Assembly: GCF_025290835.2 (NCBI RefSeq)
Contig: NZ_JAOCQD020000001.1
Coordinates: 2,418,001-2,482,000, forward strand
DNA from: Aquabacterium sp. OR-4
GTDB lineage: Bacteria; Pseudomonadota; Gammaproteobacteria; Burkholderiales; Burkholderiaceae_C
Reading direction: 5' to 3'
Length of the DNA: 64,000 bases
Positions 42,471 to 51,605 of this stretch are shown here, piece by piece. The notes under the pieces were generated by a model. That model was not told where the DNA came from, did not search any database, and saw only the letters and a list, made by a program, of their open reading frames with translations. Both the position numbers and the translations under genes were made by a program. The stretch's first letter is position 1, and each line of letters opens with the position of its first letter.

Positions 42471-42794
42471 TCAGCCACGCGCGTCCAGATCCACTTCCAC
42501 CAGGCCGTCGGCGGTGAGGCGCAACGGGTATTCGTCGAGCGCGCAGCCCTCGGGCCGCAGGCCCTGGCCGTTGCGGCCGTCAAACACCCAGCCGTGCACC
42601 GTGCACACCAGCGTGCGGCCGTTGAACTGCGAGTTGTTCACCAGCGATTGCTGCTCGTGCGGGCACACGCCGGCAAAGGCGCGCGGCTGGCCGCCATCGG
42701 GCCACACCACCAGCAGCTCCTGGCCCGCCAGCATGAAGGGCACCGATTCGCCTTCACCCAGGTAGCGCTGCTTGCACAGGGTCTGAAACGCCAT
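42471..42794 (-). CDS. Rieske [2Fe-2S] ferredoxin-like protein
   Basis: 107 residues from ATG 42792-42794 (MAFQTLCKQRYLGEG), 7 bases past AAGGAG. The cluster motif is complete: CPHEQ (about 44-48) and CTVHGW (about 64-69), Cys-x-His with 17 residues to Cys-x2-His. Such proteins carry electrons to oxygenases or act in nitrite-reductase-like systems; no oxygenase, reductase or nirB is in the neighbourhood. Upstream, 16 bases away, is a 55-residue gene; downstream are two unknowns on the same strand. Confidence 0.88.
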   Translation of the reverse strand: MAFQTLCKQRYLGEGESVPFMLAGQELLVVWPDGGQPRAFAGVCPHEQQSLVNNSQFNGRTLVCTVHGWVFDGRNGQGLRPEGCALDEYPLRLTADGLVEVDLDARG

Positions 42795-42810
42795 GGTCAT
42801 GCTCCTTGCA

Positions 42811-42978
42811 TCAGTCGGGGGTCATGTCGGGCCGCAGCAGCACCTCGGCGGGCTGGCCCGGCGTGCCGGGCAGCAGATCCACGCCGCCCAGCGGCGACAG
42901 TCCGCCGTCTTCTTCCAGCAGCACCGGCGCCATGGGCGGCATGGCCGAGAGCAGGTGGATCAGTTGCTGCACTGTCAT
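42811..42978 (-). CDS. Small unknown, first gene of the Rieske operon
   Basis: 55 residues from ATG 42976-42978, preceded by GGAGGATTC, a strong ribosome-binding site. The product begins MTVQQLIHLLSAMPPMAPVL and continues with an acidic turn (EEDGGLSPLGG). The first 25 residues resemble a short amphipathic helix-turn-strand pattern found in several small proteins of unknown role. An in-frame start at 43017 would add Pro/Arg-rich residues and is rejected. Confidence 0.65.
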   Translation of the reverse strand: MTVQQLIHLLSAMPPMAPVLLEEDGGLSPLGGVDLLPGTPGQPAEVLLRPDMTPD

Positions 42979-43089
42979 GAATCCTCCAGGCCGGGGCGCT
43001 GCCACGGGCCGATGCAAGGGCCGCGCCAGCCTGGCCGGCTGCTACGCTCGGTGGCTTCGGCCGCCTTGCCGCCTCTTGCCTGTTGTTCG

Positions 43090-45087
43090 ATGACCGCTGC
43101 ATCCCGCCCCACCCACCGATCACGCGCCGCCGCCCCGGCGCGGGGCCACCGCCTGGCCACCCGGCGTGCACTGGCCGCACTGGCCACGCTGGCCGGCCTG
43201 GTGAGCGCCCTGCCCGCCGCCGCCGCCGAACTGAAGCTGCGCCTGCTGGAAACCACCGACCTGCACATGAACCTGCTGGCCTGGGACTACTACCAGGACA
43301 AGCCCACCGACGAATACGGCCTGGCACGCACCGCCACGCTGATCAAGGCCGCACGCGCCGAGGCCCGCAACAGCCTGCTGTTCGACAACGGCGACCTGCT
43401 GCAGGGCTCGCCGCTGGGCGACTACGTGGCGCGCGTCAAGCCGCTGGCCGCCGGCGCGGTGCACCCGGCCTACAAGGTGCTCAACGCGCTGGGCGTGGAC
43501 GCCGCCAACATCGGCAACCACGAGTTCAACTTCGGCCTGCCCTTCTTGCGCCAGGCCATCGCCGGCGCGGCGTTTCCGTATGTCAGCGCCAATGTCACGC
43601 TCGACGATGGCGACGGCAACCCGGCCAATGACAAGCCCGCCTTCACGCCCTATGTGCTGCTGGAGCGCAGCCTCACCGACGAGACCGGCGCCAAGCGCAC
43701 GCTCAAGGTCGGCGTGATCGGTTTCGTGCCGCCGCAGATCATGACCTGGGACCGCGCCCAGCTCACCGGCCAGCTCACGGTGCAGGACATCCAGGAAACC
43801 GCGCGCCGCTATGTGCCCGAGATGCGCGCCAAGGGTGCCGACCTCGTGGTGGCCATTCCGCACTCGGGCTTCGAGCGTGGCGAGACGCCGCGATTTGCCG
43901 AGAACTCGGTGGCCCGCTTGTCCGAGATCGCCGGCATCGACGCCATCCTGTTCGGCCATTCGCATGGCGAGTTCCCCAGCCGTTTCTTCGCCAACCACGC
44001 GAAGGTGGATCTGGCCCGCGGCACGATCAACGGCGTGCCGGCGGTGATGCCCGGCCGCTGGGGCGATCACCTGGGCGTGATCGACCTGGTGCTCGACGAC
44101 AGCTCGGGCGCCTGGAAGATCAAGGACAGCCGCGCCGAGATCCGCGCCATCCGCGACCGTGCCACGCGCAAGCCGCTGGTCGAGGCCGATCCGATGGTGG
44201 CGCAGCTGGTGGCCGCCGAGCACGAGGCCACGCTGCGTTATGTGCGCGGCGAGGTGGCGCGCAGCACGGCGCCGATCACCAGCTTTTTTGCCCAGGTGGC
44301 CGACGACCCCTCGGTGCAGCTGGTGAACAACGCGCAGATCGCCTACGCGAAGCGCGCGCTGGCCGGCACCGAACACGAAGGCCTGCCCATCGTCTCGGCC
44401 GCCGCGCCCTTCAAGTCGGGCGGCCGCATGGGCTGGAGCTACTACACCGAGATCCCGGCCGGCACGCTGTCGATCCGCCACATCGCCGATCTCTACATCT
44501 ACCCCAACACCATCAAGGCGGTCAGGCTCAGCGGCGCCCAGGTGCGTGAATGGCTGGAGATGTCGGCCGGTGCCTTTCGCCGCATCGATGCCGCCGGCCC
44601 GGCCGAACAGGCGCTGATCGACGAACGCTTCGTGCCCTACAACTTCGACATGATCGACGGCCTGAGCTACCGCATCGATGTCACCCAGCCTGCGCGTTAT
44701 GACCTGGCCGGCAAGCTGGTGGCGCCCGAGGCGCGGCGCATCGTCGACCTGCGCCACCAGGGCCAGCCGGTGAAGGACGATGCGCCCTTCATCGTGGTGA
44801 CCAACAACTACCGCGCCGCCGGCGGCGGCAGCTTTCCGGGCCTGGACGGTCGCCAGATCGTGATGGACAGCGCCGACGAGAACCGCGAGGCCGTGGCCCA
44901 GTACCTGCGCTCTGCCGGCACGCTGGACCCCAGCGCCGACGGCAACTGGCGCATCCAGCCGGTGCCGGGCGTCAAGCTGCGCTTCAGCTCCAGCGCCGCC
45001 GCCATCGCCCAGCTGCCGCGCACGCCGCAGGTGCGCCTGGTCAAGGACAACGGCGACGGCTCGGCGCTGTTCGAGCTGGCGAACTGA
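43090..45087 (+). CDS. cpdB: Periplasmic bifunctional 2',3'-cyclic-nucleotide 2'-phosphodiesterase / 3'-nucleotidase
   Basis: 665 residues from ATG 43090. N-terminal signal sequence with ATRRALAALATLAGLVSALPAAAA. The metallophosphatase domain (about 50-370) has the dinuclear metal motifs ETTDLHMNLL, FDNGDLLQGS, GNHEFNFG and FGHSHGEFPS; the C-terminal 5'-nucleotidase domain (about 390-640) has NNAQIAYAKRAL, FKSGGRMGWSYYTEI and TNNYRAAGGGSFPGL for base stacking. It hydrolyses extracellular nucleotides to nucleosides and phosphate. CpdB rather than UshA is suggested by the ETTDLH and NYRAxGGGxFPG motifs. It is convergent with sbcB, 12 bases apart. Confidence 0.9.
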   Translation: MTAASRPTHRSRAAAPARGHRLATRRALAALATLAGLVSALPAAAAELKLRLLETTDLHMNLLAWDYYQDKPTDEYGLARTATLIKAARAEARNSLLFDNGDLLQGSPLGDYVARVKPLAAGAVHPAYKVLNALGVDAANIGNHEFNFGLPFLRQAIAGAAFPYVSANVTLDDGDGNPANDKPAFTPYVLLERSLTDETGAKRTLKVGVIGFVPPQIMTWDRAQLTGQLTVQDIQETARRYVPEMRAKGADLVVAIPHSGFERGETPRFAENSVARLSEIAGIDAILFGHSHGEFPSRFFANHAKVDLARGTINGVPAVMPGRWGDHLGVIDLVLDDSSGAWKIKDSRAEIRAIRDRATRKPLVEADPMVAQLVAAEHEATLRYVRGEVARSTAPITSFFAQVADDPSVQLVNNAQIAYAKRALAGTEHEGLPIVSAAAPFKSGGRMGWSYYTEIPAGTLSIRHIADLYIYPNTIKAVRLSGAQVREWLEMSAGAFRRIDAAGPAEQALIDERFVPYNFDMIDGLSYRIDVTQPARYDLAGKLVAPEARRIVDLRHQGQPVKDDAPFIVVTNNYRAAGGGSFPGLDGRQIVMDSADENREAVAQYLRSAGTLDPSADGNWRIQPVPGVKLRFSSSAAAIAQLPRTPQVRLVKDNGDGSALFELAN

Positions 45088-45099
45088 ACGCCGCGGCCC

Positions 45100-46554
45100 T
45101 TACCCCATCTCCGGCGCAATCGCCTCCGCCCAGTCATACAGCGCACCCAGGATGTCCTGCGCGCGCTCGTCCTCGCCGGCCTGCTCGCCCAGGGTGTCGA
45201 TACGGGCCATGAAGTCGGCCACGGTCAGCACGCCACCCAGGCCTTCGTGCAGGCGGGCGCTGCAGTGCGCGGCCCAGCGCTGGCGCTCGGCGTCGGCCAG
45301 CGTGTCGGGCCAGTTGCGGGCGCGGTAGCGAAACAGCAGCTCGTCGAGCCGGCCGTCCTCGAAGGCCGGGTGTTTGCCGGCCAGCGCCGCGCCGTCCAGC
45401 CCGCGCAGGCGCTCCAGCGTGCGTCGGTCGCCCGGGCCGATGAAGCCGCCGTAGAGGTCTTCGTCCACATCCGGCGCCTGCGCCGGTGCCGGCCGGGCGA
45501 ACACCTGGCTCCAGGGCACGCCGGCCAGCGCGGCCGCATGCGCCTGGGCCCAGGCGGCGCGCTGCAGGCCGGTGTCGAGATCGAGGCCCCAATGCGCGGC
45601 GCGCGCGGCCGGCAGGGTCTTGAGGTTGCCGATGACCACCGGGCTCTTGTTGACATGGATGGTCTTGACCGGCAGCCGCGCCAGACCCTCGGGCAGCTGG
45701 TCGGCGCGGGTGAACATGCGCAGGCGCAGCGTCTCGACATCCAGCGCCGGCAGTTCGGCCGGATCGGCCGACAGGTCCCACACGATCAGCTCGTTCTTGT
45801 TGGTCGGGTGCACGCCCAGCGGCCACACCAGGGCCAGGCAGCCGCGCTCGGTGCCGTACATGCCCGACAGGTGCAGAAAGGGCTTGCCCAGGCCGATCTC
45901 GGCCCACACCGCGTCTTTCTTGCGCAGCTTCAGGCAGAAGTCCCACAGCCGCGGCTGGCGCTCGCGCAGCAGCCGGGCCAGCGCGATGGTGGCGCGCACG
46001 TCGCTCAGCGCATCGTGGGCGCTGTCGTGCGCCAGGCCGTTGGCCACGGTGAGGTGCTCGAGCTTGAAGCTGGGCCGGCCGTCGTCGTGCTTCGGCCATT
46101 CGATGCCCTCGGGCCGCAGTGCCCAGGCGCAGCGCACGGTGTCCAGCAGGTCCCAGCGGCCGCAGCCGTTCTGCCACTCGCGGCCGTAGGGGTCGATCAG
46201 GTTGCGCCAGAACAGGTGGCGCGTGACCTCGTCGTCGAAGCGGATGGTGTTGTAGCCCACGCCCACCGTGCCGGGTGCGGCCAGCGCGTCGTGGATCTGC
46301 GCGGCAAAGGCCTGCTCGGTCACGCCGCGCTCGGCACACTGCTGCGGCGTGATGCCGGTGAGCAGGCAGCTCTCGGGGTCGGGCAGGGTGTCGTGCGGCG
46401 GCTGGCAGAACAACTCGAGCGGCGGGCCCACTTCATTGAGCGCGGCATCGGTGCGGATGCCGGCAAACTGCGCTGGCCGGTCACGGCGCGGCACGCGGCC
46501 GAAGGTCTCGTAGTCGTGCCAGAAGAATGTGAAATCGCGGGTCGTGTCGCTCAT
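45100..46554 (-). CDS. sbcB: Exodeoxyribonuclease I
   Basis: 3'-to-5' single-strand DNA exonuclease for recombination and mismatch repair, 484 residues from ATG 46552-46554 (MSDTTRDFTFFWHDYETFGR). DEDDh active-site motifs: HDYETFG (about 14-20), GYNTIRFDDEVTRH and AHDALSDVRATIALA. SH3-like and C-terminal helical domains follow (HVNKSPVVIGNLKTLP; RYRARNWPDTL). The open frame upstream is Arg/Ala-rich and non-homologous. Convergent with cpdB; the next gene upstream starts 65 bases away on the same strand. Confidence 0.96.
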   Translation of the reverse strand: MSDTTRDFTFFWHDYETFGRVPRRDRPAQFAGIRTDAALNEVGPPLELFCQPPHDTLPDPESCLLTGITPQQCAERGVTEQAFAAQIHDALAAPGTVGVGYNTIRFDDEVTRHLFWRNLIDPYGREWQNGCGRWDLLDTVRCAWALRPEGIEWPKHDDGRPSFKLEHLTVANGLAHDSAHDALSDVRATIALARLLRERQPRLWDFCLKLRKKDAVWAEIGLGKPFLHLSGMYGTERGCLALVWPLGVHPTNKNELIVWDLSADPAELPALDVETLRLRMFTRADQLPEGLARLPVKTIHVNKSPVVIGNLKTLPAARAAHWGLDLDTGLQRAAWAQAHAAALAGVPWSQVFARPAPAQAPDVDEDLYGGFIGPGDRRTLERLRGLDGAALAGKHPAFEDGRLDELLFRYRARNWPDTLADAERQRWAAHCSARLHEGLGGVLTVADFMARIDTLGEQAGEDERAQDILGALYDWAEAIAPEMG

Positions 46555-46618
46555 GCCGGCACGATACGCGATGTGCGGCCCGGATCGCGCCCGGGCCGCC
46601 GGCCTGCCGGCCTGCCGC

Positions 46619-47323
46619 CTACTTGCGGCGCGTGGCCCGGGGGCTGTCGTCGGACGGCTCGGCAGCGCCCTGGCGCAGCGCATCGGCCATGCCGATCAAC
46701 ACGCCGCTGGCCAGCGCGGCATAGCTCTCGGCCAGGGTTTGCGCCGCCTTCAGGCCGGCGGCGCGGGTCTCGCGCATGGCGGTCTGCATCTGCGCGAGCT
46801 GGTTCTCGAGCTGCTCGGTGGCGGCGCCGGCGCGGGCGCCGGTCTGCGTGGCACCGGGGGCCAGCTTGTCCATCACCTGCTGCCAGGGGCCGGCCAGGCC
46901 TTCACCGGCGGCGCCGGTGGCCTTCTTCACGGCGCCGAAGAGCTGGTCTTCCATCTTCTCCAGATCGCCCAGGGCCTTCTTGAGCTGGGTTTCGCGCAGG
47001 TCGACGCCGCGGTCGACGAACTGCTGCAGCGCCACGCGGTTGGCTTCCACCGCCTTGAGCAGCGCGTCGTCCATGCCGGCCACCGCGGTGTCGAGCATCT
47101 TCTCCACCTGGGCCGGGGCGGCGGGGTTTTGCGCCGCGCCCGCGCTGGCCGCCTGGGCCACCGTGTCGAGCACCTTGCGGATGTTCTTCAGGCTCAGCTC
47201 ACGGCCCTGCAGGGCGCGCAAGGTGCTGTCGTAGACCGCCTGGCGCAGCTGCGTGGTCTGCTTGGCGCTGGCACTGGCAAACATCTCGGCCAGGGCTTGC
47301 GGATCGACGCCGGACTTCATCAT
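46619..47323 (-). CDS. Helical protein of unknown function (DUF6781-like)
   Basis: 234 residues, almost entirely helical with heptad-like patterns (VDRGVDLRETQLKKALGDLEKMEDQLFGAVKKA; TEQLENQLAQMQTAMRETRAAGLKAAQTLAESY). It starts MMKSGVDPQALAEMFASASA and has no signal peptide; the last residues (PRATRRK) are basic. Similar proteins are widespread in Burkholderiales without known role; phasin- or structural-like function is a guess. GGAGGCTACCG precedes the ATG. 160 empty bases lie upstream (47324-47483). Confidence 0.75.
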   Translation of the reverse strand: MMKSGVDPQALAEMFASASAKQTTQLRQAVYDSTLRALQGRELSLKNIRKVLDTVAQAASAGAAQNPAAPAQVEKMLDTAVAGMDDALLKAVEANRVALQQFVDRGVDLRETQLKKALGDLEKMEDQLFGAVKKATGAAGEGLAGPWQQVMDKLAPGATQTGARAGAATEQLENQLAQMQTAMRETRAAGLKAAQTLAESYAALASGVLIGMADALRQGAAEPSDDSPRATRRK

Positions 47324-47483
47324 CGGTAGCCTCCTCGGGGTTCACGGGTGGATGCGTGGCAGGCGCCACGGCAACGGCCATGGTGCCACGGCCGGCCGGC
47401 GCCAGGCTGACAAGCGGCACCCCGTGCCCACCAGCGCCGGCGGGTGGTGGTGACAGGTGACGGCGGGCGGTGGCCGCCGGGGC

Positions 47484-49862
47484 TCAGCGCCCGCGCCAGA
47501 CCTGGCGCAGGTCGTCGGCATCGACCTGCAGCTTGACGAACACCTCGTTGCCGCGCGACACGCCCTGCACCGTGGGCAGGCCCTGGCGGCTGCGGCTGGC
47601 GCCCAGGTACAGCACCGTGCCGGCCGAGCGCCGCCAGGCGTAGGTGAGCGAGCCGGTGCTGCCCACATCGCGCTGCGCCGCCACGCCGGGCTCGGCCAGG
47701 CGGTCGAGCGAACTGCGCTGCCAGATCGCGCGCAGGGTCTGGTGGGCGTCGAAGTGCCACACCGCCAGCAGCTGGCCGGCGGTTTCGCGGTAGGTGCGGC
47801 GGCCGTCGCGCTCGAGCCAGGCGGCGTAGACGCTGGGCTCGAACTCAAGCCGCGCCAGCGGCCGCATGGTGAGCGTGACGCTGCCGTTTGCGCCCGGGCG
47901 CACCACGCCGGCCTGCATGTCGGCCAGCCGGCCCCATTGCCATTCGGTGCTCAGCAGCGGCGCCCAGGTGGCGGGCGTGAACACCGCCTCCAGCTGCCAG
48001 AAGCGCGGGCGCAGCCAGGGCGCACCGTCCGCGGTGCGAACGCCTTCGCCACCATGCCAGTACAGCGAGGCCTCGAGGTTGTGCGCGCCGGTGAGCCACA
48101 CGCCGGGGCTGAGCGCGCTGCTCACCCGCTGGCCGGCCTGGCGGGCGCGCAGCGTCTCGCCCTCGAGGTTGAACCAGAACTCGTTGAACGGCCCCAGACC
48201 GTGCCAGCCATAGGCCACGCGGCCGCTGAGCTCGGTGACATCGTTCTGGTTGACGAAGCCGGTGTCGTCGCGAAAGCCGGCGCTGATGTCGTCCACGCCC
48301 AGATCGGCCTCGTAGTCGGGCTGCTGCAGGTAGAACTTGAGATGCGCGCGGTGGCCGCGCCGCGTGGCGCCGTGCTGCAGGCCGCCCTGGCCATCGGGCT
48401 GGGCGCTGGTGCTCGAGCCCAGCAGCTGCGCACGTGCACGCCAGGCGTCGTCGATCTGCCAGGCCACGTCGGGGCCCAGCACCTGGTTGTCGCCACGGCC
48501 GCCCTCGTAGCGGCGCGCTGCCGCCAGCGCGCCCCACTGCAGCGCGCCACCATCGGCCCGCACCCGCGCCGCCAGCACGCGCGAGGCCGGCTGCTCGGCA
48601 AAGTCGGTGCCAAAGGCGCCGGGCAGCAGCACGTAGCCGCCGCCGCGGTCGTCGATGGCAAAGGCGCTGCCGGCCAGGCGCGCACCGCGCCAGGTGGCGC
48701 GCAGGCCGCCGCGCGGCTCGGTCAGGCTGCGGGTGTACAGCGCCTCGGTGGGCGAACGCAGCAGGTCGCTCGATTCATAGAAGAACGGCCGCTTCTCGGG
48801 AAACGACAGTGCGAACCGGGTGTTGCCGGCCAGCTGCGGCACGTCGAGCGCCACCTGCGAGAAATCGGGGTTCAGCGTGGCGTCAACCACCAGCTCGGGC
48901 AGCGGCCGCCACTTCACATCGAGCGTGGCCTCCAGCCGGCTGCGCTGCTGCGTGGGCTCGCCGGCCGGCTGCTGGCGCTCGCGCCGCCAGGTCAGGCTGG
49001 GCCGCAGCGTGAGGAACTGGTGCTGCTCGGGCAGCACCAGGCCTTGCAGTGGCTGCAGCGCGGCAATGAAGCTGGGCGCCTCGCGCGGGATCAGCACCGA
49101 GGTGTTGAAGTAGAACTGCTCGCGCGGGATGCGCCGCGCAACCATGATGCGCCAGGGCCCGTCGTGCTCGTGCGTGAAGCGCAGGCTGGCGAACGGGATG
49201 CGCAGCACCGCCGTCCAGCCCTGGGCATCGCGTTGCGCGGCGCCTTCCCAGTCGAAATCGGGGGCGAAATCCTCGTTGTCGTCCGACGCGGTGTGCATGC
49301 CGTCGGCAGTGCTGCCGGCGGCATTGACGCGGAAGAACTGCGCCGATTGCCGCGCGCCGATGGCATCGAGGTAGACGGCCACGAAGTCCTGCGTGCGGTT
49401 CACGCCGTCGTGGCGCACCAGCGGCGCGCGGATGGCCTGCGGCTGGGTGTCGAAGCTGCGCACGCCCACGTAGATGGCCTGGCTGTCGAACAGCACCCGG
49501 GCCTCGGTGCGCTGGGCCGGCGGCTTGCCGGTGACCGGCGCCTTCTCGACAAAATCGCGGTGCGCCGTGGCGCGCTGCCAGGCCGGGTGCTCGAGGCTGC
49601 CGTCGAGGGGGATGCGCTCGCCCGGCGCCAGCCGGTGCGCCTGCAGGGCCAGCGCGCCCATCTCGGCGGCTGCGGCCGGGCGGGCCCCGGGTGGCGGCGC
49701 CCCCGAGGCGGCCCCGGCGCTGGACGCCGCACCGGCCGTTGCGGTGGCACCCGCGTCTGGCGCGGCCTGTCCACCCAGTTGCACCAGGGCCAGCGCGCCA
49801 GCCGCGCCCAGCCCTGCCCAGCGGCGCCAGCGTCGGGCGCCCAGTTGAATGTTTTCTCCCAT
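47484..49862 (-). CDS. Outer-membrane DUF5916 protein (CBM9-like domain plus beta-barrel)
   Basis: 792 residues. A signal peptide (AGLGAAGALALVQLGGQA) and Ala/Pro linker precede a CBM9-like domain (about 85-250: IPLDGSLEHPAWQRATAHRDF ... ARVLFDSQAIYVGVRSFDTQP ... AVLRIPFASLRF). The rest (about 290-792) is a DUF5916 beta-barrel with alternating aromatic strands (PDFSQVALDVPQLAGNTRFAL, FPEKRPFFYESSDLL). Members are outer-membrane proteins of uncertain role. Both adjoining genes are unrelated unknowns, giving no functional clue. Confidence 0.85.
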   Translation of the reverse strand: MGENIQLGARRWRRWAGLGAAGALALVQLGGQAAPDAGATATAGAASSAGAASGAPPPGARPAAAAEMGALALQAHRLAPGERIPLDGSLEHPAWQRATAHRDFVEKAPVTGKPPAQRTEARVLFDSQAIYVGVRSFDTQPQAIRAPLVRHDGVNRTQDFVAVYLDAIGARQSAQFFRVNAAGSTADGMHTASDDNEDFAPDFDWEGAAQRDAQGWTAVLRIPFASLRFTHEHDGPWRIMVARRIPREQFYFNTSVLIPREAPSFIAALQPLQGLVLPEQHQFLTLRPSLTWRRERQQPAGEPTQQRSRLEATLDVKWRPLPELVVDATLNPDFSQVALDVPQLAGNTRFALSFPEKRPFFYESSDLLRSPTEALYTRSLTEPRGGLRATWRGARLAGSAFAIDDRGGGYVLLPGAFGTDFAEQPASRVLAARVRADGGALQWGALAAARRYEGGRGDNQVLGPDVAWQIDDAWRARAQLLGSSTSAQPDGQGGLQHGATRRGHRAHLKFYLQQPDYEADLGVDDISAGFRDDTGFVNQNDVTELSGRVAYGWHGLGPFNEFWFNLEGETLRARQAGQRVSSALSPGVWLTGAHNLEASLYWHGGEGVRTADGAPWLRPRFWQLEAVFTPATWAPLLSTEWQWGRLADMQAGVVRPGANGSVTLTMRPLARLEFEPSVYAAWLERDGRRTYRETAGQLLAVWHFDAHQTLRAIWQRSSLDRLAEPGVAAQRDVGSTGSLTYAWRRSAGTVLYLGASRSRQGLPTVQGVSRGNEVFVKLQVDADDLRQVWRGR

Positions 49863-49942
49863 GACAACGATTGTGCCGGCAGGCGGCGTGCCGGCCAGAA
49901 CCCGTTGCCACGCAGCGCGCGAATGGCGGCGCGGCGGCCGCT

Positions 49943-50569
49943 TCAGGCGTGGGGGTGCGGCAACGCGGCGTCGGGCAGCGCGGCGGGGCCAGTGGCCCCG
50001 GTCGGGCTGAAGGCCAGCGGCCGCGGCCGGCGCGAACGCTGGTCGGTGGCCTGCGCCTTGATCAGCGTGACCAGCGGCGGCGCACTGCGAAACGCCGCCG
50101 CCTGCGGCGCCACCGCCTGCTGCAGCAGCGCCAGCACATCGGGCCGGGCCAAGTCGGCAGCGCCGCGCAGGCGCAGGCCCAGCTGGCCTTCACCGGCCGG
50201 CTCCAGCAGGCCCGGTGGCGCGCTCAGGCCACCGGCATGCAGGAAGAACAGCGTCACCCAGCGCGGATAGCCCACCACCGAGATCACCGCATCGGCGCTG
50301 CGCGGCGTGGGGCCGATGCCCAGCACCAGCGCGTTGTGGTTGTCGTACACCAGCTCGTAGCCGCGCGGAAACAGCGCATGCAGCCGGGCGCGGGCCTCGC
50401 GCATCTGCGCCGCGATCTGGGGGCTGTACTTGTCGCAGAAGCCGGCAATGCGGTCATCGACCTCGCGCAGCGCGGCACCGGGGCCTGGCGCCACGGGGCA
50501 CACGAACTCGGTCGCCGCGTGACCCCGGCCTCGACCGACCAGCATGCCCAAGCCTGCCAGGATGCCCAT
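49943..50569 (-). CDS. DUF1801-like protein
   Basis: 208 residues from ATG 50567-50569. The central region IAGFCDKYSPQIAAQMREAR ... ARLHALFPRGYELVYDNHNALVLGIGP ... AVISVVGYPRWVTLFFLHAGGL matches the DUF1801/YdhG-like alpha/beta fold. The C-terminal 40 residues are Pro/Ala-rich. The open frame extends to 50686 but that part is Cys/Arg-rich and not conserved. A second DUF1801-type gene lies 159 bases upstream on the same strand. Confidence 0.7.
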   Translation of the reverse strand: MGILAGLGMLVGRGRGHAATEFVCPVAPGPGAALREVDDRIAGFCDKYSPQIAAQMREARARLHALFPRGYELVYDNHNALVLGIGPTPRSADAVISVVGYPRWVTLFFLHAGGLSAPPGLLEPAGEGQLGLRLRGAADLARPDVLALLQQAVAPQAAAFRSAPPLVTLIKAQATDQRSRRPRPLAFSPTGATGPAALPDAALPHPHA

Positions 50570-50728
50570 TCGCTGCCCTCGTCTTGTTTTGTCGCCCGGT
50601 ACGTCAATGGGCGTGTGCGAGGCATTGTCAGTGACTGCGCCCGACCTGCAACCAGCGCGGCAGACGATGCAGGTAACGCCCGGCAACAGACGCAGCCGAA
50701 CGTGGTACTGAGCGGTTCCGTCAGCGGC

Positions 50729-51154
50729 TCAGGTGCGCGGCGACAGAAACGGCCTCAGCACATTGCGCAGCACCTCCACCAGCATGGCGGGGTCGATGCG
50801 CTGGCTGTGCCGGAAGCGCAGCGTGCGTGGATCGGGGCCGCGCAGCACCCGCGCCGGCGCGCGGCGCGGGCCGGCCGCGGCATGCACCAGCTGCAGCTGG
50901 GTGGACAGCCGGTGCGGCGTGAGCGACAGGAACGGCCGCCCGTTGTTCAGGTAAAGCAGGTTGCCCCACTTGAGGCTGGGCACCAGCAGCGGCGCGGCGG
51001 CCATCACCGCGGCGTGCACGGCGCGCGTGGTGCTGGCCTGGCGCACGGGCATCAGCTCGAACCAGGTGTCGAGCAGGGGCTCGGGCAGCACCAGCGGATG
51101 CGCCCGGGCGCCGGCCGGCAGCGTGGCGCGGCGCGGGGTGGCACGCATGTCCAT
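50729..51154 (-). CDS. DUF1801-family protein
   Basis: 141 residues. The family core is LLDTWFELMPVRQASTTRAVHAAV then PLLVPSLKWGNLLYLNNGRPFLSLTPH, with the typical W-G-x-L-x-Y hydrophobic pattern, and a C-terminal helix (DPAMLVEVLRNVLRPFL). An in-frame GTG one codon earlier is an alternative start. It follows a 95-residue gene by 54 bases, same strand. Function not known. Confidence 0.75.
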   Translation of the reverse strand: MDMRATPRRATLPAGARAHPLVLPEPLLDTWFELMPVRQASTTRAVHAAVMAAAPLLVPSLKWGNLLYLNNGRPFLSLTPHRLSTQLQLVHAAAGPRRAPARVLRGPDPRTLRFRHSQRIDPAMLVEVLRNVLRPFLSPRT

Positions 51155-51208
51155 CACAGGCCCCCGCGGCCGGCATGCCGGTCAATTGGATCGTGCGGCA
51201 TGGCCAGC

Positions 51209-51496
51209 TCAGTGCGTGGCCCAGCCCTGGTACTGCTCGAACAGACGCAGCGCCACGGCGCGCAAGGCCTCGTCGCCCAGGGCGTGCGCGGCGGCCAGGA
51301 TCTGCAGCGCATAACGCCGGTCGTAGCGCATGCGCTGCGGGCCTGCGGCCAGCCCGGCGGCGCGCGCCTGGCGGGCAAAGTCGGCCAGCAGGCTGCGGCT
51401 CAGGCAGGCGCCAGGCACCAGCGCAGGCACAACGCCACCCACCAGCCAATCGGCCGGCAGCGGCGGGTATTCGGTCACCTCGGGCACAGGGATCAT
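51209..51496 (-). CDS. Small unknown protein, 95 residues
   Basis: ATG 51494-51496 sits behind CCAGGAGGTGCCACG, a strong ribosome-binding site, and gives MIPVPEVTEYPPLPADWLVG. The rest is helical (SRSLLADFARQARAAGLAAG; RYALQILAAAHALGDEALRAVALRLFEQY). No signal peptide, membrane segment or metal motif. The larger frame from 51574 lacks support. It likely forms an operon with the DUF1801 gene downstream. Confidence 0.65.
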   Translation of the reverse strand: MIPVPEVTEYPPLPADWLVGGVVPALVPGACLSRSLLADFARQARAAGLAAGPQRMRYDRRYALQILAAAHALGDEALRAVALRLFEQYQGWATH

Positions 51497-51605
51497 CGTG
51501 GCACCTCCTGGTTTGGGGTTGCCGGCGATGATGGCCCGTGGCCGCAGCACGCAAAGCGCCGAGAAGCGCGCCAAACCGCGCGCTCACGCCGCCTTCAGCG
51601 CGGCC

